The notes below the pieces were generated by a model, which saw only the letters and a program-made list of their open reading frames with translations, ran no database searches and had not been told where the DNA came from. From the NCBI RefSeq assembly GCF_019890615.1, contig NZ_JAINVZ010000002.1:248001-312000 (forward strand): a DNA stretch of 64,000 nt, written 5' to 3'. Below are positions 1 through 10,793 of this stretch, in pieces; position 1 is the first letter of the stretch; every line of letters starts with the position of its first letter. Made by a program: the position numbers and the translations under genes. Source of the stretch: Streptantibioticus parmotrematis (lineage in GTDB: Bacteria; Actinomycetota; Actinomycetes; Streptomycetales; Streptomycetaceae).

Positions 1-1179
1 GTGGACCTGGGCAAGGTCAACCGCCGCGTCAAGCGCCTCGCGCTGGCCCAGTCGCACGACATCACCGCCTCCGTGACCCGCGCCGGCGGCCGGGTGATGC
101 GCGGCCGCGGCCGCCTGGAGCCGACGCAGGAGCTGGACGGCACCCGTACCGTCACGGTGACCGCCGCGGACGGCACGACCGAGACGCTCAGCGCCGACGC
201 GGTCCTGGTCGCCACCGGCGCCCACCCCCGCGAGATCCCCGACGCCCAGCCGGACGGCGAGCGCATCCTGAACTGGACGCAGGTCTACGACCTGGAGGAG
301 CTGCCGGAAGAGCTGATCGTGGTCGGCTCCGGTGTGACCGGTGCCGAGTTCGCGGGCGCCTACCAGGCGCTGGGCAGCCGGGTCACCCTGGTCTCGTCCC
401 GCGACCGGGTGCTGCCGGGCGAGGACCCGGACGCGGCCGCCGTGCTGGAGGACGTCTTCCGCCGCCGCGGCATGAACGTGATGGCCCGCTCCCGCGCGGC
501 CGCCGCCAAGCGCGTGGGGGACCGCGTCGAGGTGACGCTCGCGGACGGCCGGGTGATCTCCGGTACGCACTGCCTGATGGCGGTCGGCTCGATCCCCAAC
601 ACCGAGGGGATCGGCCTGAAGGAAGCGGGCGTGCGGCTGAAGGAGTCCGGTCACGTGTGGACCGACAAGGTCTCGCGCACGACCGCCCCCGGCGTCTACG
701 CGGCCGGCGACTGCACCGGCGTGCTCGCGCTCGCGTCGGTGGCCGCGATGCAGGGCCGGATCGCGATGTACCACTTCCTGGGCGAGACGGTCGCGCCGCT
801 GAACCTCAAGACGGTCTCCGCGAACGTCTTCACCGACCCGGAGATCGCCACCGTCGGCTACAGCCAGGCCGACGTCGACAACGGCGTCATCGACGCCCGG
901 GTCATCAAGCTGCCGCTGCTGCGCAACCCGCGGGCCAAGATGCAGGGCATCAGGGACGGCTTCGTGAAGCTGATCTGCCGCCCCGGCACCGGGATCATCG
1001 TCGGTGGCGTGGTGGTCTCGCCGCGCGCCAGCGAACTGATCCACCCGATCTCGATCGCGGTCGACAACAACCTGACCGTCGAGCAGATCGCGAACACCTT
1101 CACCGTCTACCCGTCGCTGTCGGGTTCGATCGCCGAGGTGGCGCGGCAGCTGCACAGCCGCAGGACCGCGCAGAACTGA
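1..1179 (+). CDS. flavoprotein pyridine nucleotide-disulfide oxidoreductase family (LpdA-like NAD(P)H dehydrogenase), 5' truncated
   Basis: The gene enters from the left edge, so the GTG at base 1 is probably internal; the N-terminal FAD-binding motif is missing, roughly 80-90 residues by family length. What remains shows an NAD(P)H-binding Rossmann motif (VVGSGVTGAEFAG, about residues 106-118), the second FAD motif GVYAAGDCTG near residue 233 and the C-terminal dimerisation domain. The family is FAD-dependent. Here the interface segment reads VYPSLSGSIAE, where true lipoamide dehydrogenases have a His-Pro-Thr-Leu-Ser-Glu catalytic motif. This fits the LpdA-type NAD(P)H:quinone reductases rather than a lipoamide dehydrogenase. 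The exact electron acceptor is not visible. Confidence 0.85.
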   Translation: MDLGKVNRRVKRLALAQSHDITASVTRAGGRVMRGRGRLEPTQELDGTRTVTVTAADGTTETLSADAVLVATGAHPREIPDAQPDGERILNWTQVYDLEELPEELIVVGSGVTGAEFAGAYQALGSRVTLVSSRDRVLPGEDPDAAAVLEDVFRRRGMNVMARSRAAAAKRVGDRVEVTLADGRVISGTHCLMAVGSIPNTEGIGLKEAGVRLKESGHVWTDKVSRTTAPGVYAAGDCTGVLALASVAAMQGRIAMYHFLGETVAPLNLKTVSANVFTDPEIATVGYSQADVDNGVIDARVIKLPLLRNPRAKMQGIRDGFVKLICRPGTGIIVGGVVVSPRASELIHPISIAVDNNLTVEQIANTFTVYPSLSGSIAEVARQLHSRRTAQN

Positions 1180-1203
1180 CGCTCCGCCAAAAACCCTGCC
1201 CCA

Positions 1204-1234
1204 TGGGGAACCGGCCGGAACGGCTGGTTCCCCA
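1204..1234 (+). terminator. hairpin terminator after the flavoprotein gene
   Basis: A 13-bp stem with one G-T wobble (TGGGGAACCGGCC at 1204-1216, GGCTGGTTCCCCA at 1222-1234) and a 5-nt loop lies 25 bp after the stop codon. There is no U tract, as is usual in Streptomyces. Confidence 0.6.
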
Positions 1235-1298
1235 CGCGCGTTATAGCACCGGGACGGCCTGCCCGTGAACAACTTCTGTTAATTGGTGCAAACTACTG

Positions 1299-1332
1299 AA
1301 AGCAGACGCTCGTTGGCGTTACCGTCTGTTTT
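1299..1332 (+). promoter_or_regulatory. inverted repeat touching the deoR start, possible operator
   Basis: Arms AAAGCAGACG (1299-1308) and CGTCTGTTTT (1323-1332) pair over 10 positions with one mismatch, and the right arm directly abuts the GTG start at 1333. No Shine-Dalgarno sequence is seen there, so the repeat could be an autoregulatory operator or a structured leader. The call rests on symmetry alone. Confidence 0.35.
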
Positions 1333-2295
1333 GTGTTCGCAGCAGAACGTCGTCAGTTGATCCTCGAAATGGTGCGGGCGAACGGAGCGGTCTCGCTCCG
1401 GGAGCTCGCCCGCGTCGTCCAGACCTCCGAAGTGACCGTACGGCGTGATGTGCGGGCGCTGGAGGCCGAAGGACTGCTCGACCGCCGGCACGGTGGCGCG
1501 GTGCTGCCGGGCGGTCTGACCCGGGAGTCCGGCTTCCCCCAGAAGTCCCACCTGGCCACCGCGGAGAAGACCGCGATCGCCGACCTCGCGGCCGGACTGG
1601 TCGAGGAGGGCGAGGCGATCGTGGTCGGGGCCGGGACCACCACCCAGGAGCTGGCCCGCAGGCTCGCCCGCGTCCCCGGCCTGACCGTCGTCACCAACTC
1701 GCTGCTGGTCGCCCAGGCGCTCGCGCACGCCAACCGGGTCGAAGTCGTGATGACCGGCGGCACCCTGCGCGGCTCCAACTACGCGCTGGTCGGCAGTGGC
1801 GCCGAGCAGTCGTTGCAGGGGCTGCGGGTGTCGCGGGCCTTCCTGTCGGGCAGCGGCCTGACCGCGGAGCGCGGCCTGTCCACCTCCAACATGCTCTCCG
1901 CCAGCGTCGACCGCGCCCTGGTGCAGGCGGCGGCGGAGGTCGTGGTCCTCGCCGACCACGGGAAGCTGGGCACCGACACGATGTTCCAGACCGTGCCGTC
2001 CGACGTGATCACGCACCTGGTCACCGACGAGCCGCCCGCGGGCGAGGACCGGGCGGCGACCGAGCTCCAGGCGCTCGCCGACTGCGGGGTGCGGATCACC
2101 GTCGCGCAGGTGTCGCCCGCGGACGGCGGCGAGAGCGCGTCAGGCGGGCGGCCGCCGCGCAGAGACGTTCCGGTACCGGGCCCGCGCCGCCACGCCCGCC
2201 CGGGCGGCGCTACGCCGTCCGGCGGCGGCCCGTTGCGCGGGACGCCGTTGCCGCAGGACGGCCGGGTGGCCGACCTGACCCCGCGCAGGCGCTAG
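1333..2295 (+). CDS. DeoR/GlpR family transcriptional regulator
   Basis: A DNA-binding repressor of the DeoR family, which usually controls sugar-phosphate metabolism. Residues 5-58 form the helix-turn-helix (RRQLILEMVRANGAVSLREL and the following TVRRDVRALEAEGLL), and about 80-235 form the sugar-phosphate-binding DeoRC domain with the VVGAGTTTQELARRL and VVTNSLLVAQAL motifs. At 320 residues it is about 65 longer than usual; the extra C-terminus is a Gly/Pro/Arg-rich tail with no recognisable fold. The GTG at 1333 begins directly at the conserved N-terminus. The regulated genes are unknown, and the gene converges on accA2. Confidence 0.9.
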   Translation: MFAAERRQLILEMVRANGAVSLRELARVVQTSEVTVRRDVRALEAEGLLDRRHGGAVLPGGLTRESGFPQKSHLATAEKTAIADLAAGLVEEGEAIVVGAGTTTQELARRLARVPGLTVVTNSLLVAQALAHANRVEVVMTGGTLRGSNYALVGSGAEQSLQGLRVSRAFLSGSGLTAERGLSTSNMLSASVDRALVQAAAEVVVLADHGKLGTDTMFQTVPSDVITHLVTDEPPAGEDRAATELQALADCGVRITVAQVSPADGGESASGGRPPRRDVPVPGPRRHARPGGATPSGGGPLRGTPLPQDGRVADLTPRRR

Positions 2296-2329
2296 CCGTA
2301 CGTCGCCGCGTACGCCATCGCGTACGCGA

Positions 2330-2368
2330 AGGGCCCCGGCCGCCTCAGGAACAGGCGGCCGGGGCCCT
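2330..2368. terminator. bidirectional hairpin terminator between deoR and accA2
   Basis: A perfect 16-bp stem (2330-2345 with 2353-2368, GC-rich) with a 7-nt loop lies between two convergent genes, so it can serve both strands. Confidence 0.75.
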
Positions 2369-2388
2369 CGCATCCGCGCGGGGCGGGG

Positions 2389-4164
2389 TCAGTCCTTGAT
2401 CTCGCAGATCGCCGCGCCGGAGGAGACCGAGGAACCGACCTCGGCCGCCAGGCCCTTGACGGTGCCGGCCCGGTGGGCGTTGATGGGCTGCTCCATCTTC
2501 ATGGCCTCCAGGACCACGATGAGGTCGCCCTCGGCGACTTCCTGGCCCTCCTCGACCGCGACCTTGACGATCGTGCCCTGCATCGGGGAGGCGAGGGTGT
2601 CACCCGAGGCCGCGGCGCCCGCCTTCTTGGCGGTCTTGCGGCGGGTGGCCTTCTTCGCGCCGGCCGCCGGGGCCACCGCGAGGCCGCCGCCGAACGACGC
2701 GGGCAGGGTGACCTCCAGGCGCTTGCCGCCGACCTCGACGACGACGGTCTCGCGGCCGCCCTCGCCCTCCTCGTCGTCCACCGCGCCACCGGCGAACGGC
2801 GGGATGGTGTTGTCGAACTCGGTCTCGATCCACCGGGTGTGGACGGTGAACGGCGCGTCGGAGCCGGTCAGTTCGGGGCCGAACGCCGGGTCGGTGACGA
2901 CCGCGCGGTGGAACGGGATGGCGGTCGCCATGCCCTCGACCTGGAACTCGGCCAGCGCCCGGCTCGCCCGCTCCAGCGCCTGCCTGCGGGTGGCGCCGGT
3001 GACGATCAGCTTGGCCAGCAGCGAGTCCCACGCCGGGCCGATCACGGAGCCGGCCTCCACGCCCGCGTCCAGCCGCACACCGGGGCCGGAGGGCGCGTCG
3101 AAACGGGTCACGGTGCCGGGGGCGGGCAGGAAGTTGCGGCCCGGGTCCTCGCCGTTGATGCGGAACTCGAAGGAGTGGCCGCGCAACTGCGGGTCGTCGT
3201 AGCCGAGTTCCTCGCCGTCGGCGATGCGGAACATCTCGCGCACCAGGTCGATGCCGGCGACCTCTTCGGTCACCGGGTGCTCCACCTGGAGGCGGGTGTT
3301 GACCTCAAGGAAGGAGATCGTGCCGTCCTGGCCGACCAGGAACTCGCAGGTGCCCGCACCCTCGTACCCGGCCTCCGTCAGGATGGCCTTGGAGGCGCGG
3401 TACAGCTCGGCGACCTGCGCCTCGGACAGGAACGGCGCCGGGGCCTCCTCCACCAGCTTCTGGTGGCGGCGCTGGAGCGAGCAGTCACGGGTGGAGACGA
3501 CGACCACGTTGCCGTGCTTGTCGGCCAGGCACTGGGTCTCCACGTGCCGGGGGCGGTCGAGGTAGCGCTCGACGAAGCACTCGCCACGGCCGAAGGCGGC
3601 GACCGCCTCGCGGACCGCGGAGTCGTACAGCTCCGGGACCTCTTCGAGGGTGCGGGCGACCTTCAGGCCGCGGCCGCCGCCGCCGAACGCCGCCTTGATG
3701 GCGATGGGCAGGCCGTTCTCCCGGGCGAAGTCCACGACCTCCTCGGCACCGGAGACCGGGTCCGGGGTGCCGGCGACCAGCGGGGCACCGGCGCGCTGCG
3801 CGATGTGGCGGGCGGCCACCTTGTCGCCCAGGTCGCGGATGGCGTGCGGGGGCGGGCCGATCCAGATCAGCCCCGCGTCCAGCACCGCCTGCGCGAACTC
3901 GGCGTTCTCCGACAGGAAGCCGTAACCGGGGTGGATCGCGTCCGCCCCCGAATCCGCCGCCGCCTTCAGCACCTTGGCGATGTCCAGGTAGCTGGTGGCC
4001 GGGGTGTCGCCGCCCAGCGCGAACGCCTCGTCGGCCGCGCGGACGTGCAGAGCGTCCCGATCCGGATCGGCGTAGACGGCTACGCTGGCGATCCCGGCGT
4101 CCTGGCAAGCACGGGCGACGCGGACGGCGATTTCGCCGCGGTTGGCGATGAGCACCTTGCGCAC
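2389..4164 (-). CDS. accA2: acyl-CoA carboxylase alpha subunit: biotin carboxylase fused to biotin carboxyl carrier protein
   Basis: Carboxylates biotin with ATP and bicarbonate, then presents it to a beta subunit such as PccB, giving malonyl- or methylmalonyl-CoA for fatty acid and polyketide synthesis. Domains in order: biotin carboxylase N-terminal (1-110), ATP-grasp with the GGGGRG loop near 165 (115-320), biotin carboxylase C-terminal (335-440), a Lys/Ala-rich linker, and a C-terminal biotinyl domain with EAMKM carrying the biotinylated lysine. GTG at 4164 is chosen because an AAGGAGGGA ribosome site precedes it and the protein then starts [11 protein letters not shown], as in the family. 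In S. coelicolor this subunit is shared by the acetyl- and propionyl-CoA carboxylases (recalled knowledge). Confidence 0.95.
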   Translation of the reverse strand: MRKVLIANRGEIAVRVARACQDAGIASVAVYADPDRDALHVRAADEAFALGGDTPATSYLDIAKVLKAAADSGADAIHPGYGFLSENAEFAQAVLDAGLIWIGPPPHAIRDLGDKVAARHIAQRAGAPLVAGTPDPVSGAEEVVDFARENGLPIAIKAAFGGGGRGLKVARTLEEVPELYDSAVREAVAAFGRGECFVERYLDRPRHVETQCLADKHGNVVVVSTRDCSLQRRHQKLVEEAPAPFLSEAQVAELYRASKAILTEAGYEGAGTCEFLVGQDGTISFLEVNTRLQVEHPVTEEVAGIDLVREMFRIADGEELGYDDPQLRGHSFEFRINGEDPGRNFLPAPGTVTRFDAPSGPGVRLDAGVEAGSVIGPAWDSLLAKLIVTGATRRQALERASRALAEFQVEGMATAIPFHRAVVTDPAFGPELTGSDAPFTVHTRWIETEFDNTIPPFAGGAVDDEEGEGGRETVVVEVGGKRLEVTLPASFGGGLAVAPAAGAKKATRRKTAKKAGAAASGDTLASPMQGTIVKVAVEEGQEVAEGDLIVVLEAMKMEQPINAHRAGTVKGLAAEVGSSVSSGAAICEIKD

Positions 4165-4548
4165 GATGGCTCCCTCCTTGAAACAAGCCGAGTTTAGGGA
4201 CTGCCGACACGTCATGCCGAGTCACCCCTATGGGTGAGCTTGCCCACACGCAGGGTGGTACCGATCTCTCGCGCGACGCTGGAGGCCTTGTCGGTCCACG
4301 GTACGCCGGGTGATCGCGCCATCCGGCCGGATCGCCCCCGCGGCACGGACCCGGGGGCGAGCAGGGGCGATTCTTTGTGGGATTCCCACGAGTGAAGGCC
4401 GGAAAGTCTGACGTGTGCCGGTTGACGCACGGCGGATACCCGACAGATGCACGACGGAGACGCGACAGAGATCGTCCGGCGTCTTGTGGCCAGGATTACC
4501 CGTTAGTAGCGTCAATCCCGTTGATACCGCCGGTAACGAGGGGGGCCC
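4165..4548. promoter_or_regulatory. 384-bp divergent intergenic region between accA2 and a membrane protein gene
   Basis: No gene is seen. It must hold the accA2 promoter (leftward) and the promoter of the gene at 4549 (rightward). The only clear symmetry is TCACCC-CTAT-GGGTGA at 4222-4237, about 60 bp upstream of accA2, which could be a small operator or hairpin. Confidence 0.4.
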
Positions 4549-4992
4549 ATGCGCAGACCGATAGCCGCGGTCACGGCGGTCGCACTGGTGGTGGACGCGT
4601 GCGCCGTGGCCTTCGTCAACGTGATCCTGGGCCTCGCCGTCAAGCGCCAGAACATGTCGCTGGCCGGGCTGAAGCCGAAGGCCATGTCCTCGGGGGCGTT
4701 CGGGGCCGCGGTGCTGTTCGGGCTCTTCCTGCTGGTGTGCGCGGCCTTCGCGGCCCGCGCCGCGATCACCGACCGGGGTCCCGGCCGGGTCGGGCGGATC
4801 GTGCTCGTCGTCTGCGCGGTGGTGCACGGCGTGCTGGGCGCGTTCCTGGTCGGGATGATGGGGTGGCTCGCGTTCGCGGCGATGATGGTGGTGCTGGCCC
4901 TCGTGGTGGCCACGCTGATGTCCTACGCGCCGCCGCGCCCGGTACCGGCCGACGGGCCGCCGGACGGCTCGCCCAGCCCCACCACCGGGTGA
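4549..4992 (+). CDS. small integral membrane protein of unknown function
   Basis: 147 residues with about four hydrophobic segments (roughly 5-30, 50-72, 82-102 and 105-127), separated by short polar loops, and a Pro-rich cytoplasmic tail (PPRPVPADGPPDG). No catalytic motif is visible. An AGGGGGG ribosome site (GAGGGGGGCCC) precedes the ATG. It lies between accA2 and maf, and its place in the gene order matches a conserved hypothetical membrane protein of Streptomyces (recalled). The function is not known. Confidence 0.75.
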   Translation: MRRPIAAVTAVALVVDACAVAFVNVILGLAVKRQNMSLAGLKPKAMSSGAFGAAVLFGLFLLVCAAFAARAAITDRGPGRVGRIVLVVCAVVHGVLGAFLVGMMGWLAFAAMMVVLALVVATLMSYAPPRPVPADGPPDGSPSPTTG

Positions 4993-5016
4993 CCCGGCCC
5001 CACCGAACCGGGTGAC

Positions 5017-5619
5017 CTACCGGACCCACAAGTCCGTGATGCGCACGCCCAGTTCGGCCAGCAGGCGGCGCAGCAGCGGCAGCGACAAGCCGATCACGTT
5101 GCCCGGGTCGCCGTCCACGCCCTCGACGAACGGCGCCGACCGGCCGTCGAGGGTGAACGCGCCCGCCACGTACAGCGGTTCGCCGCTGGCCACGTACGCC
5201 TCGATCTCGGCGTCGTCCGGCGTGCCGAACCGCACCGTGGTCGACGCCGTCTCGCTGACCCGCTTGCCGGTGGCCGTGTCGATCACGCAGTGCCCGGTGC
5301 GCAGCACGCCGTTGCGCCCGCGCATCGCCCGCCAGCGCTCCACGGCGTCGGCGGCGTCCTTCGGCTTGCCCAGCGCCCGCCCGTCGAGGTCCAGCACCGA
5401 GTCGCAGCCGACGACCAGCGCGTGATCGTCCAACCCGCCCGCCACCGCGGTCGCCTTGGCCTCGGCCAGCACCCGGGCCAGCTCGGCCGGGGTGGGTGCG
5501 CTGATCGCCTCCTCGTTCACCCCGCTGACCACCACCCGCGGATCGAGTCCGGCCTGCCGCAGCAGTCCGAGCCGGGCGGGGGAGGCGGAGGCGAGCACCA
5601 GGGTGCGGTCAGCGGTCAT
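5017..5619 (-). CDS. maf: Maf family nucleoside triphosphate pyrophosphatase
   Basis: Hydrolyses non-canonical or surplus nucleoside triphosphates to monophosphate plus pyrophosphate; the family is also linked to septum formation. The N-terminus [19 protein letters not shown] carries the Ser-x-x-Arg substrate loop of Maf proteins. [24 protein letters not shown] near 70-90 gives the catalytic Asp and Lys region. At 200 residues it has family length. It follows mmpB on the same strand and may be the last gene of a pccB-pccE-mmpB-maf transcription unit. Confidence 0.93.
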   Translation of the reverse strand: MTADRTLVLASASPARLGLLRQAGLDPRVVVSGVNEEAISAPTPAELARVLAEAKATAVAGGLDDHALVVGCDSVLDLDGRALGKPKDAADAVERWRAMRGRNGVLRTGHCVIDTATGKRVSETASTTVRFGTPDDAEIEAYVASGEPLYVAGAFTLDGRSAPFVEGVDGDPGNVIGLSLPLLRRLLAELGVRITDLWVR

Positions 5620-5655
5620 GCGGATCAGGGTAACGAGCGCCGCGCGGCGGCCGGC

Positions 5656-5817
5656 TCACGGCCGCCAGGCGGCCAGCACCATCAGCAGCGGCAGCAGCGC
5701 CGCCATCAGCAGCCCGGCCCGCCGCATCCTCGCCAGCGCCCGCCGCAACTCCGCATCTGGTACGTCGGATTCGTGGGATTCATCGGGTTCGTCGGATCGG
5801 CGGTCGGACCACAGCAT
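5656..5817 (-). CDS. mmpB: morphogenic membrane protein MmpB (small ORF)
   Basis: A 53-residue peptide. It begins MLWSDRRSDEPDESHE, has a charged acidic N-terminal half, and carries an ELRRALARMRRAG segment followed by one transmembrane helix (about residues 33-50). The MLWSD start, ELRxAxxRMRRAG motif and single C-terminal helix match the small Streptomyces protein named MmpB. Its position between pccE and maf also fits. It is short enough to be missed by length-filtered gene finders. Confidence 0.8.
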   Translation of the reverse strand: MLWSDRRSDEPDESHESDVPDAELRRALARMRRAGLLMAALLPLLMVLAAWRP

Positions 5818-5904
5818 CCCCCGATCCTGCGCCGAGCCGGTCGGCCCGCGCCTGAGTAGGAGTACTCAGAACGCGCGGGCCGACCGTCCCACCGCTTGCG
5901 CGCC

Positions 5905-6111
5905 TCAGTTCGGCCAGAACGCGGTGCGCCACACGCCCGCGCCCGCCCTCGGCAGCGGGCGCAGCGCCGGCGAGCGCGCCGGGTCCGCCCACGCCCGCAG
6001 CGGTGTGCCGCCGCCCTCCGTGTCCTCGCCGGACGCCGTGCGGGCCTGGACGACCGCCAGCGCCGCGGCCAGTTCCTCAGGGGTCGGGTTGCCCCGTACG
6101 ACCTTGATCAT
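5905..6111 (-). CDS. pccE: acyl-CoA carboxylase epsilon subunit
   Basis: A 68-residue accessory subunit that binds the beta subunit and stimulates actinobacterial acyl-CoA carboxylases. The N-terminus IKVVRGNPTPEELAALAVV-like segment and the C-terminal WRTAFWPN tail are typical of the family. It starts 9 bp after the stop of pccB and is surely cotranscribed with it. In S. coelicolor the pair is PccB-PccE, specific for propionyl-CoA (recalled). Confidence 0.92.
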   Translation of the reverse strand: MIKVVRGNPTPEELAAALAVVQARTASGEDTEGGGTPLRAWADPARSPALRPLPRAGAGVWRTAFWPN

Positions 6112-6120
6112 CGCGGCCTC

Positions 6121-7701
<1,581 letters not shown>

Positions 7702-7748
7702 ATCCGGCGGCTCTCCTGCTCGTCTGGTCGGACATACGGGTGCGCGAC

Positions 7749-7764
7749 GTGACTAACGAGTAAC
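7749..7764. promoter_or_regulatory. dyad GTnACT-N4-AGTnAC between pccB and birA
   Basis: The sequence GTGACTAACGAGTAAC has partly symmetric arms and sits in the shared 150-bp divergent region. It could bind a regulator of both genes. The evidence is symmetry only. Confidence 0.25.
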
Positions 7765-7851
7765 GCTGTTTCCTCAGCGTAGTGTCGAGGTGGCGCTGTG
7801 AGCACTGCGGCGTTGGCCACACTGGGCCGTGCGGGCTCGTAGGGTGCCGTC

Positions 7852-8730
7852 ATGACCTCCAACCGCTGGGCCGACCTCGACCGCCCGCCGCTGAACGAGA
7901 CCGCGCTGCGCCGCGCGCTGCTGACCGACGACAGCCTGTGGACCTCGCTGGACGTCGTCGAGAACACCGGCTCCACCAACAGCGACCTCGCGGCCCGGGC
8001 CCGCGAAGGTGCCGCCGGGGGCGCGGTGCTGGTCGCCGAGGAGCAGTCGGCGGCGCGCGGGCGGCTGGACCGCCGCTGGTCGGCGCCCGCCCGCTCCGGG
8101 CTGTTCTTCTCCGTGCTGCTGCGGCCGACCGGGGTACCGGTAGAGCGCTGGGGCTGGCTGCCGCTGCTCGCCGGGGTCGCCACCGCCGCCGCGGTCTCCC
8201 GCACCGCGGGCGTCGACACCGGCCTGAAGTGGCCCAACGACCTGCTGGTCACGGTCCCCGAGGACTCCGACAAGCTCCGTCCAGGGGAGACCCCACCCGG
8301 CTCCGAGCGCAAGGCGGCGGGCATCCTCGCCGAACGCGCCGGGGACGACGGCATCGTCCTCGGCATCGGACTGAACGTCACGCTGACCGAGGACGAGCTT
8401 CCGGTGCCCACCGCCGCCTCGCTCGCGCTCGCCGGGGCGAAGACGACCGACCGCGACCCGCTGCTGCGCGCCGTGCTGCGCTCGCTCGGCGAGTGGTACG
8501 GCTCCTGGCGGGCCGCCGAGGGCGACGCGCACGCCTGCCGCCTCCAGGAGACCTACGCGGCCGGCTGCTCCACCCTGGGCCGCACGGTCCGCGTCGAGCT
8601 GCCGGGCGGTCAGGACCTGGTCGGCGAGGCGGTCGCCATCGACGGCGACGGGCGGCTGGTGGTCGACACCGGGGAACGGCGCGAAACCGTCGCCGCGGGT
8701 GACGTGGTGCACGTACGAGCGACGTCCTGA
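7852..8730 (+). CDS. birA: biotin--[acetyl-CoA-carboxylase] ligase
   Basis: Activates biotin with ATP and joins it to the AccA2 biotinyl lysine. The 292 residues show the ligase core: NTGSTNSDLAARA (about 40), AEEQSAARGRLDRRW (about 63-77, the biotinyl-AMP loop) and GLKWPNDLLV (about 123-132). A C-terminal SH3-like domain occupies about 240-290. There is no N-terminal helix-turn-helix, so this is a group I ligase without repressor activity. It is divergent from pccB, whose partner it biotinylates. Confidence 0.94.
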   Translation: MTSNRWADLDRPPLNETALRRALLTDDSLWTSLDVVENTGSTNSDLAARAREGAAGGAVLVAEEQSAARGRLDRRWSAPARSGLFFSVLLRPTGVPVERWGWLPLLAGVATAAAVSRTAGVDTGLKWPNDLLVTVPEDSDKLRPGETPPGSERKAAGILAERAGDDGIVLGIGLNVTLTEDELPVPTAASLALAGAKTTDRDPLLRAVLRSLGEWYGSWRAAEGDAHACRLQETYAAGCSTLGRTVRVELPGGQDLVGEAVAIDGDGRLVVDTGERRETVAAGDVVHVRATS

Positions 8731-8844
8731 GCGTGAGCTACGGCACACTGCCGTATCGTTGACCCGACGTTCTCCTGGGGCATCCCAGGTGACCCCCAGT
8801 GTGATCGGAAGGGCAGTGGTCAAGAGCCGGGCAGGGGGCGGGCG

Positions 8845-9921
8845 GTGACCGCGGACGACGAGCCGCGCACCGGCGGCGCCAGCACTCCCGAGGAACGCAG
8901 CGAGGCGGTCGGCGCGAACCCGCTGGCGCTCCGCCTCGAACAGCTGATCCTCGGCGCCGACCGCCGGTACACGCCGTTCCAGGCGGCCCGCAGTGCCGGG
9001 GTCTCGATGGAACTGGCCTCCCGCTTCTGGCGGGCCATGGGCTTCGCCGACATCGGGCAGGCCAAGGCGCTCACCGAGGCGGACGTGCTGGCGCTGCGGC
9101 GGCTGGCCGGTCTGGTGGAGGCCGGACTGCTGAGCGAGTCGATGGCGGTGCAGGTCGCCCGTTCCACCGGCCAGACCACCGCCCGCCTCGCCGACTGGCA
9201 GACCGACTCCTTCCTGGAGGGCCTCACCGAACCGCCGGAGCCCGGGATGACCCGGGCCGAGGTGGCGTACCCGCTGGTCGAGCTGCTGCTGCCGGAGCTG
9301 GAGGAGTTCCTGGTCTACGTCTGGCGGCGGCAGCTGGCGGCGGCCACCAGCCGGGTCGCGCAGGCCGACGACGAGGAGGCGGTCAAGCGCAGGCTCGCGG
9401 TGGGCTTCGCCGATCTGGTCGGCTTCACCCGGCTGACCCGCAGGCTGGAGGAGGAGGAGCTCGGCGAGCTGGTCGAGGCGTTCGAGACCACCACCGCCGA
9501 CCTGGTCGCCGCGCACGGCGGCCGCCTGATCAAGACGCTCGGCGACGAGGTGCTCTTCGTCGCCGACGACCCCGGGGTCGCGGCGGAGATCGGCCTGCGC
9601 ATGATCGAGACGCTGACCGGCGACGAGACGATGCCTGCGCTGCGGGTCGGGATGTCCTTCGGCACGGTGACGACCCGGATGGGCGACGTCTTCGGCACCA
9701 CCGTCAACCTGGCCAGCCGGCTGACCTCGATAGCGCCCCGGGACGCGGTCCTGGTCGACGGCTCGCTGGCGCAGGCGCTGGGCGAGTCGGGCGACGCGCC
9801 CGTCTCCGAGGCGGAGGTCGACGAGGACGACAAGTACCGCTTCGCGCTCCAGCCGATGTGGCGCCGTCCGGTGCGCGGACTGGGCGTCGTCGAGCCCTGG
9901 CTGCTGACGCGGCGCGGCTGA
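8845..9921 (+). CDS. cya: class III adenylate/guanylate cyclase with N-terminal helical domain
   Basis: Makes a cyclic nucleotide, probably cAMP. Residues 30-130 form a MerR-like helical segment (RYTPFQAARSAGVSMELASRFWRAMGF). About 185-345 form the class III cyclase homology domain with metal aspartates in FADLVGFTRL and KTLGDEVLF, and a transition-state Asn/Arg in VNLASRLTS. At 358 residues it resembles the Streptomyces enzyme SCO4928 (recalled). GTG at 8845 is used. No transmembrane segment is visible, so it is cytosolic. The next gene starts 19 bp downstream. Confidence 0.9.
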   Translation: MTADDEPRTGGASTPEERSEAVGANPLALRLEQLILGADRRYTPFQAARSAGVSMELASRFWRAMGFADIGQAKALTEADVLALRRLAGLVEAGLLSESMAVQVARSTGQTTARLADWQTDSFLEGLTEPPEPGMTRAEVAYPLVELLLPELEEFLVYVWRRQLAAATSRVAQADDEEAVKRRLAVGFADLVGFTRLTRRLEEEELGELVEAFETTTADLVAAHGGRLIKTLGDEVLFVADDPGVAAEIGLRMIETLTGDETMPALRVGMSFGTVTTRMGDVFGTTVNLASRLTSIAPRDAVLVDGSLAQALGESGDAPVSEAEVDEDDKYRFALQPMWRRPVRGLGVVEPWLLTRRG

Positions 9922-9940
9922 GCTGCCATGATCGGCGCTC

Positions 9941-10756
9941 ATGACGGAGCAACAGCAGACACAGCGGTACGGGGAGTGGGTCGCCGTCCGGCGACACGGT
10001 GACCGCGGGTTCGTGGCGGAACTGGTCCTGGACCGGGTCAAGGCGATGAACGCGATCTCCACGCGGATGGCCGGGGACGTCGGCGCGGCCTGCGCCGACC
10101 TCGCGGCCGACGCCGGGGTGCGGGTCGTCGTGCTGACCTCCACCCACGAGCGGGCCTTCTGCGTGGGCGCCGACCTCAAGGAGCGCAACGGCTTCAGCGA
10201 CGCCGACCTGATGCGGCAGCGCCCGGTGACCAGGGCCGCGTACACCGGCGTGCTGGAACTGCCGATGCCGACGATCGCGGCGGTGCACGGCTTCGCGCTC
10301 GGCGGCGGCTTCGAACTCGCGCTGTCCTGCGACGTGATCGTGGCCGACGGCACGGCGGTGGTGGGCCTGCCCGAGGTCTCGGTCGGCGTCATCCCCGGAG
10401 GTGGCGGCACCCAGCTGCTGCCGCGCAGGGTCGGCGCGGCGCGGGCGGCCGAGCTGGTCTTCACCGCCCGCCGCGTTGAGGCCGCAGAAGCCCGTGAGCT
10501 GGGCCTGGTCGACGTGCTGGTGGACGACGGACAGGACCGCGAGGAGGCGTTGGCCATGGCCGAGCGCATCGCGGCCAACTCGCCCATCGGCCTGCGCAGC
10601 GCCAAGCGCGCGCTGCGGCTGGGGCAGGGGCTGGGCCTGCGGGAGGGCCTGGAGGTCGAGGACGCGGCCTGGCGGGCGACGGCGTTCTCGGCGGACCGGG
10701 CGGAGGGGGTCGCCGCGTTCAACGAGAAGCGCAAGCCGGACTGGCCGGGGGTGTAG
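9941..10756 (+). CDS. enoyl-CoA hydratase/isomerase family protein
   Basis: A crotonase-fold enzyme that probably hydrates 2-enoyl-CoA in fatty acid or branched amino acid breakdown. The CoA oxyanion-hole motifs are RAFCVGADLKER (about 67-78) and HGFALGGGFELALSCD (about 112-127), and the catalytic glutamate lies in LPEVSVGVIPGGGGTQLL. At 271 residues it is of normal length. It is close behind the cyclase gene but has its own likely start region. The exact acyl-CoA substrate cannot be inferred. Confidence 0.9.
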   Translation: MTEQQQTQRYGEWVAVRRHGDRGFVAELVLDRVKAMNAISTRMAGDVGAACADLAADAGVRVVVLTSTHERAFCVGADLKERNGFSDADLMRQRPVTRAAYTGVLELPMPTIAAVHGFALGGGFELALSCDVIVADGTAVVGLPEVSVGVIPGGGGTQLLPRRVGAARAAELVFTARRVEAAEARELGLVDVLVDDGQDREEALAMAERIAANSPIGLRSAKRALRLGQGLGLREGLEVEDAAWRATAFSADRAEGVAAFNEKRKPDWPGV

Positions 10757-10793
10757 GTCTTTTTGGGCGGGGGCAGGGAGGCGGGGGCCGGAA

